From the NCBI RefSeq assembly GCF_038624605.1, contig NZ_CP152020.1, positions 3,589,312 through 3,653,311 of the forward strand: DNA of 64,000 nt, in the 5' to 3' direction. A model generated the notes under the pieces. That model was given only the letters and a program-made list of their open reading frames with translations. It was not told the DNA's origin and ran no database searches. This document shows, in pieces, positions 60,619-64,000 of the stretch. Position 1 is the first letter of the stretch, and each line of letters opens with the position of its first letter. The DNA comes from Psychrobacillus sp. FSL K6-4046. Its GTDB lineage: Bacteria; Bacillota; Bacilli; Bacillales_A; Planococcaceae. Both the position numbers and the translations under genes were made by a program.

Positions 60619-61821
60619 TTATTTCATTTCTAATAATGCCTTATAGATTTCATTTATAGTCGGTAGCCTTAAGGTTTTACGATTACTGTAAATGCTAACA
60701 AGCTCCTTTTGAATTATCTCTCTCGCAAACTGTTCACGATCATTAGACTTGAACATTTGGCGTAATAATTTAGGGATTTTGTATTTCGATTTAAATATAT
60801 CCAAAAGATTTTGAAGTTCTTTTTCGTTCAATAAATGGTTGTATACATGTTGCTCGAGCTGCACCTCGAATAAATCTAGCATCTCTTTTGCATCGTCTTC
60901 AATAAAACGATTTAAAATCTTACTTGCAATTTTAGATGTGACGATACTACCAATGATTAAACCAACTATACCGCCTATTAGGGCCCCAGTGCTTGTACTC
61001 CCCCATGGAATTAGAGCACCTATGGCTGCACCGATTGCCATACCTCCTATACTACCTGCCACATTTGCAGCTGTTTTCGTGATGTTTTTAAACAGCTGCG
61101 TTTTAGACATCTCACCTTTTATAGCTCGGGAAATGTCTAAGGTAGAAAGCATACCAGTTACTAATGCGCCGGTAACCACGTTAGCATTTAGTAATAGAAT
61201 AGTTTTTTTAGCTGCTAATGAGCCAATCATAGCCTTATGAGTAAACTTTCCAGCAGCTTTCTTTGCTACAACCTTGGCTCCATTTTTTCGAATAGCCCCC
61301 CTGACGCCACTCCCTAACTCAAAAGCGTCATCTAGTTCAATATCCTGCATGTCATTTGACAGCACCTCATCTACTACTGCTTCTCCCACTATATTTAACC
61401 CAGTGAACACCGCATTTTCTACCGCTTCCTCACGAGTGGCTCCGTTCCATGTACTTTGCGCAAAAGCAACAGCTGCACTCATTCCTAATGACTCATTTAG
61501 AAGCTGAACTCGACCTGACTCCTCTAAGATTAGTCCGTCTACAAGACCAGCCTGGGCTATATAGCGAACTTGTTTATATGTAAAAGCACCTTGCTTCACT
61601 GTTTCTCTTGCAAGCTCTTCATTTTGTAAACGGTCTGTTAGTTGTGAAACCACATCATCATACTGGTCAGATGCGACTTCTAGTTTGATAGGACCTAATT
61701 GGTTCATGTACAATAGCTGATTGTCTAACAAACTTGCCTCTACTGTTTCTTCTACGGAAGAGCAATAAATATTTTGTAAAAAGTGCTCATTCTTAATGTA
61801 TTCCATGTTTTTCACGTTCAT
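60619..61821 (-). CDS. Glycine-zipper membrane protein of unknown family
   Basis: 400 residues. Residues 1-190 are soluble and acidic. From about 205 to 320 the sequence turns hydrophobic and glycine/alanine-rich (GSIGGMAIGAAIGALIPWGS, GALIGGIVGLIIGSIVTSKI), a glycine-zipper pattern seen in pore-forming and membrane-inserting proteins. A charged helical C-terminus follows (LFEVQLEQHVYNHLLNEKEL). ATG with GGAGG. No family recognised; similar layouts occur in toxins and in stress proteins. Confidence 0.65.
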   Translation of the reverse strand: MNVKNMEYIKNEHFLQNIYCSSVEETVEASLLDNQLLYMNQLGPIKLEVASDQYDDVVSQLTDRLQNEELARETVKQGAFTYKQVRYIAQAGLVDGLILEESGRVQLLNESLGMSAAVAFAQSTWNGATREEAVENAVFTGLNIVGEAVVDEVLSNDMQDIELDDAFELGSGVRGAIRKNGAKVVAKKAAGKFTHKAMIGSLAAKKTILLLNANVVTGALVTGMLSTLDISRAIKGEMSKTQLFKNITKTAANVAGSIGGMAIGAAIGALIPWGSTSTGALIGGIVGLIIGSIVTSKIASKILNRFIEDDAKEMLDLFEVQLEQHVYNHLLNEKELQNLLDIFKSKYKIPKLLRQMFKSNDREQFAREIIQKELVSIYSNRKTLRLPTINEIYKALLEMK

Positions 61822-62258
61822 CTTGCCTCCACTGGTTTCTTCTAATAAATAAGGAAACCATATAACTCATAAGTTGTATAGTAAAAAAGATATAACAACA
61901 TTAATTTGTCACACGTTTGGTGAAATCCTTAATATGGGGATAACTTTCAGAAGTATTTTATAATAGGGATAACTATGTGTATAAGTGCATAACTTTTTAG
62001 AAATTATCTACATTCTCTCAAAAAAGATGTTATAAATTTTTGAATATGTGTGTAACTTTGTGGAGAAAGTCTAATTTTTACTATAATGAGCTGCTACATA
62101 TTTTCTTTTGGGGAGAAGCTGTTTATAAGTTTGTTTTTCTTTTTAAAGATAGAACACCTTTTAGATAAGACAAAAGCTTTCCATTTTAAAGTTTTCTTTA
62201 GTATCTTTAATTTACTAGTTATCTTTTTTAAACTGTAAACTTGGAGAGGTGACGATAA
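61822..62258. other. Intergenic region upstream of the luciferase-like gene
   Basis: 437 nt, AT-rich, between divergent genes. I see repeated GGATAACT/ATAACTTT words at 61938-62060 but no clear hairpin, gene or promoter. Confidence 0.45.
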
Positions 62259-63314
62259 TTGCAAAACTATAGAATAGACCAAAGCAAAGGCTTAGAGTTT
62301 GGCCTTTATACACTAGGGGACCATATTCCTAATCCCCATACTGGTGAACGTATTTCTTCCGCTCAGCGACTTAACGAAATAATAGAGCTAGCCAAATTAG
62401 CCGAGCAGGCAGGGCTAGATTTTTTTAGCGTAGGGGAAAGTCATCAGGAGTACTTTACTACACAAGCTCATTCCGTTGTTTTGGCTGCTATAGCACAAGC
62501 CACGGACACACTTAAAATTGCGAGCTCTTCTACGATCATAAGTACCTCTGACCCAGTACGGGTTTATGAGGATTTTGCTACAATTGATTTAATCTCCAAA
62601 GGTCGCACAGAGATCATTGCTGGCAGGGCTTCCCGAGTTGGTCTTTTCGATTTATTGGGCTATAACGTAAGAGATTATGAAGAGCTCTTTGAAGAAAAAT
62701 TTGAGCTGCTCCTTCAAATTAATAAAGAAGAGATCATAAACTGGAGCGGTGAATTTCGTGCTCCATTAAGGGATGCACAGGTTATCCCTCGCCCACAAAA
62801 CGGTTCTTTACCAATTTGGCGAGCTGTTGGTGGACGTCCAGAAAGCGCGATCAAAGCAGGACATGCAGGCGTTCCAATGTTTATAGCAACATTAGGTGGT
62901 CCTGCTACTAGCTTTAAAGTTTCCATAGATGCTTATCGAAATGCAGCTAAAGAAAGTGGTTTTAATCCTGAAGCGCTTCCTGTTGCAACTGCAGGATTTT
63001 TCTACGCTGCAGAAACAACCCAACTAGCCCAACAAGAAATTTATCCTTATCTCAACCACGGTCTCCAGCTAATCAACGGGCATGGTTATCCTAAGCATCA
63101 ATTTATGCAAGGCGCCGATCCCCATGATGTGATGAATATCGGAAGTCCTCAACAAATTATTGAAAAGATCCTCTATCAGCATGAGGTTTTTGGCCATCAA
63201 CGATATATTGCACAAATGGACTTTGGTGGGGTGCCTTTTGAGAGTTTAGTGAAAAACCTCGAACTAATAGGCAATGAAATTCTTCCGGCTATTAAGAAAT
63301 ACACAAGGAAATAA
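62259..63314 (+). CDS. LLM-class flavin-dependent monooxygenase (bacterial luciferase-like)
   Basis: 351 residues from TTG 62259 (GGAGAGGTGA upstream). Blocks: FGLYTLGDHIPNPHTGERIS, AEQAGLDFFSVGESHQEYF, LKIASSSTIISTSDPVRVYE, GRTEIIAGRASRVGLFDLLG, IWRAVGGRPESAIKAGHAG. This TIM-barrel family oxidises small organics with FMNH2 and oxygen. The substrate is unknown. Single gene. Confidence 0.92.
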   Translation: MQNYRIDQSKGLEFGLYTLGDHIPNPHTGERISSAQRLNEIIELAKLAEQAGLDFFSVGESHQEYFTTQAHSVVLAAIAQATDTLKIASSSTIISTSDPVRVYEDFATIDLISKGRTEIIAGRASRVGLFDLLGYNVRDYEELFEEKFELLLQINKEEIINWSGEFRAPLRDAQVIPRPQNGSLPIWRAVGGRPESAIKAGHAGVPMFIATLGGPATSFKVSIDAYRNAAKESGFNPEALPVATAGFFYAAETTQLAQQEIYPYLNHGLQLINGHGYPKHQFMQGADPHDVMNIGSPQQIIEKILYQHEVFGHQRYIAQMDFGGVPFESLVKNLELIGNEILPAIKKYTRK

Positions 63315-63321
63315 CATACAT

Positions 63322-63358
63322 TAAAAAGGAGATCCCAAACTTGGAGATCTCCTTTTTT
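63322..63358. terminator. Bidirectional terminator
   Basis: AAAAAGGAGATC - CCAAACTTGGA - GATCTCCTTTTTT. Confidence 0.92.
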
Positions 63359-63360
63359 AT

Positions 63361-63747
63361 CTATTTTAACTTTGGCATTCTAACCTCTAGTTGGTTATTT
63401 TTATAGTTTACAATCATGTCTTCCTTAGAAACCAAGCTCGGAAGTGATACAGAACGGTGAAATCGACTTACGTAATGTGAATTTCTATTGTTTGCCTCTT
63501 CGGAGTGGTTAATCATGCCATTTATCATTAGCATGTTGTTTACCACTTCAATTTCTAGATTACTATTTTTAACCAATCCAGGAATATTACATAATGCAAC
63601 AATTTCATTATCCGTTTCCTTCATATCCATATGCAAGCTTCCGAGTTGCATCTCCTTAAAAAGGGGAAGCTCTCCAAAAAAGCGTTCTATTTCTTTAAAT
63701 ATATTATTGGTTAGCTGATTAAATGGATCAGACGGCAGTAATGACAT
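63361..63747 (-). CDS. Hsp20/alpha-crystallin-like protein
   Basis: 128 residues. The alpha-crystallin core is recognisable: LHMDMKETDNEIVALCNIPG, LEIEVVNNMLMINGMIN, HYVSRFHRSVSLPSLVSKED and NNQLEVRMPKL. The usual C-terminal I-x-I tail is missing, as in the spore coat proteins CotM and CotP of Bacillus, so it may be a coat protein and not a heat-shock chaperone. ATG with GAGGAGG. Confidence 0.85.
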   Translation of the reverse strand: MSLLPSDPFNQLTNNIFKEIERFFGELPLFKEMQLGSLHMDMKETDNEIVALCNIPGLVKNSNLEIEVVNNMLMINGMINHSEEANNRNSHYVSRFHRSVSLPSLVSKEDMIVNYKNNQLEVRMPKLK

Positions 63748-63909
63748 AGACTTGCCTCCTCATTTTATTTGAAGGCGGTACAAATAGTTTGTACATCACC
63801 TTGCATCTCCTAACCTTTATATATGCAATTTAGCTGCACCCATCTAGGCGACCTATTTAATTCATAAAAAAAAGAAAGAGAGGTAAGAACCCTCTTCCTA
63901 GTTGTACTT

Positions 63910-64000
63910 TTAAAAGAATATTAACAACAGAGTACCAACGGCGAAGCAATAATAAGTAAAATAATGCAGCTTCCCATTCTTCATGATTCCCATAAACCAT
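63910..64000 (-). CDS. C-terminal end of a membrane protein (partial; perhaps UppP/BacA)
   Basis: A minus-strand frame enters from the right edge and ends at TAA 63910-63912. The last residues are FMGIMKNGKLHYFTYYCFAV then GTLLLIFF, a basic loop followed by a membrane helix. This is like the end of undecaprenyl-diphosphatase UppP (…F..YxxxxG…), but the match is short. A weak T-rich hairpin follows at 63866-63895. Confidence 0.5.
   Translation of the reverse strand, partial: WFMGIMKNGKLHYFTYYCFAVGTLLLIFF

Noticed and set aside
61938..62060. Repeated ATAACTTT/GGATAAC words upstream of the luciferase-like gene, considered as DnaA boxes or an origin
   Set aside because: They do not match TTATCCACA closely, are few and irregular, and no replication gene is near.

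Overview
The window is low-GC DNA from a Gram-positive, endospore-forming member of the Bacillales. Spore-associated genes (a GerW/YtfJ-type protein, a gamma-type SASP-like small protein), T-box leaders, a FapR-like box ahead of fabI, an OhrR-type regulator and two intergenic repeats of a type I recall from Bacillaceae/Planococcaceae all point that way. I would guess Psychrobacillus, Lysinibacillus, Sporosarcina or a relative. Most of it reads as ordinary chromosome made of short operons bounded by clear hairpin terminators. I saw no tRNA, rRNA, CRISPR array, insertion sequence or prophage.

Layout. 0.3-3.8 kb: a Tat-exported gluconate-2-dehydrogenase-type GMC oxidoreductase pair with a small membrane protein, divergent from tatA. 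4.1-6.35 kb: a cobalamin riboswitch controlling a degenerate PduO-like adenosyltransferase and a BtuF-like lipoprotein. 6.4-10.4 kb: VanZ, GerW, GNAT, nucleotidyltransferase, DegV and a membrane-anchored GNAT. 10.6-12.4 kb: a short threonyl-tRNA synthetase without TGS or editing domains, behind two tandem threonine T-boxes. 12.4-17.6 kb: GNAT, CoA-disulfide reductase, large catalase and FabI. 17.8-22.2 kb: a MerR regulator with a B12-type domain, divergent from a HemAT globin sensor, then an ABC exporter. 22.3-31.4 kb: aminotransferase, MATE, VOC, OhrR/glutathione peroxidase, MFS and two EamA transporters. 31.6-35.4 kb: a CorA-like protein, a poly-asparagine protein, YndM, SASP, CtaG and DUF2243.

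35.5-39 kb is the least familiar part. A Xre-type DNA-binding domain is fused to a degenerate F1-ATPase beta subunit (Walker A lysine lost). It is followed by three exported helical proteins that share an N-W-F motif just after the signal peptide; the middle one has an in-frame TGA inside its signal peptide. 39.4-45.7 kb is a run of small metabolic and acetyltransferase genes. 45.7-50.1 kb is an ECF transporter operon with a SAM hydrolase under a T-box whose specifier reads ATG (Met), which suggests methionine uptake. 50.8-56.8 kb: PTS-like IIC, VOC, Pgi, and a glucokinase/alpha-glucosidase operon behind a LacI-type palindrome. 57-64 kb: small proteins, PhnA, pyruvate oxidase-like enzyme, DsbA-like protein, a glycine-zipper membrane protein, a luciferase-like monooxygenase, Hsp20 and the tail of a membrane protein.

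The genes fit a soil or sediment heterotroph with strong redox-stress defence (catalase, OhrR/Gpx, CoADR), sugar use through glucose-6-phosphate, and RNA-based control of amino-acid and cofactor genes. All assignments come from reading the sequence and recalling family motifs; no search was run.
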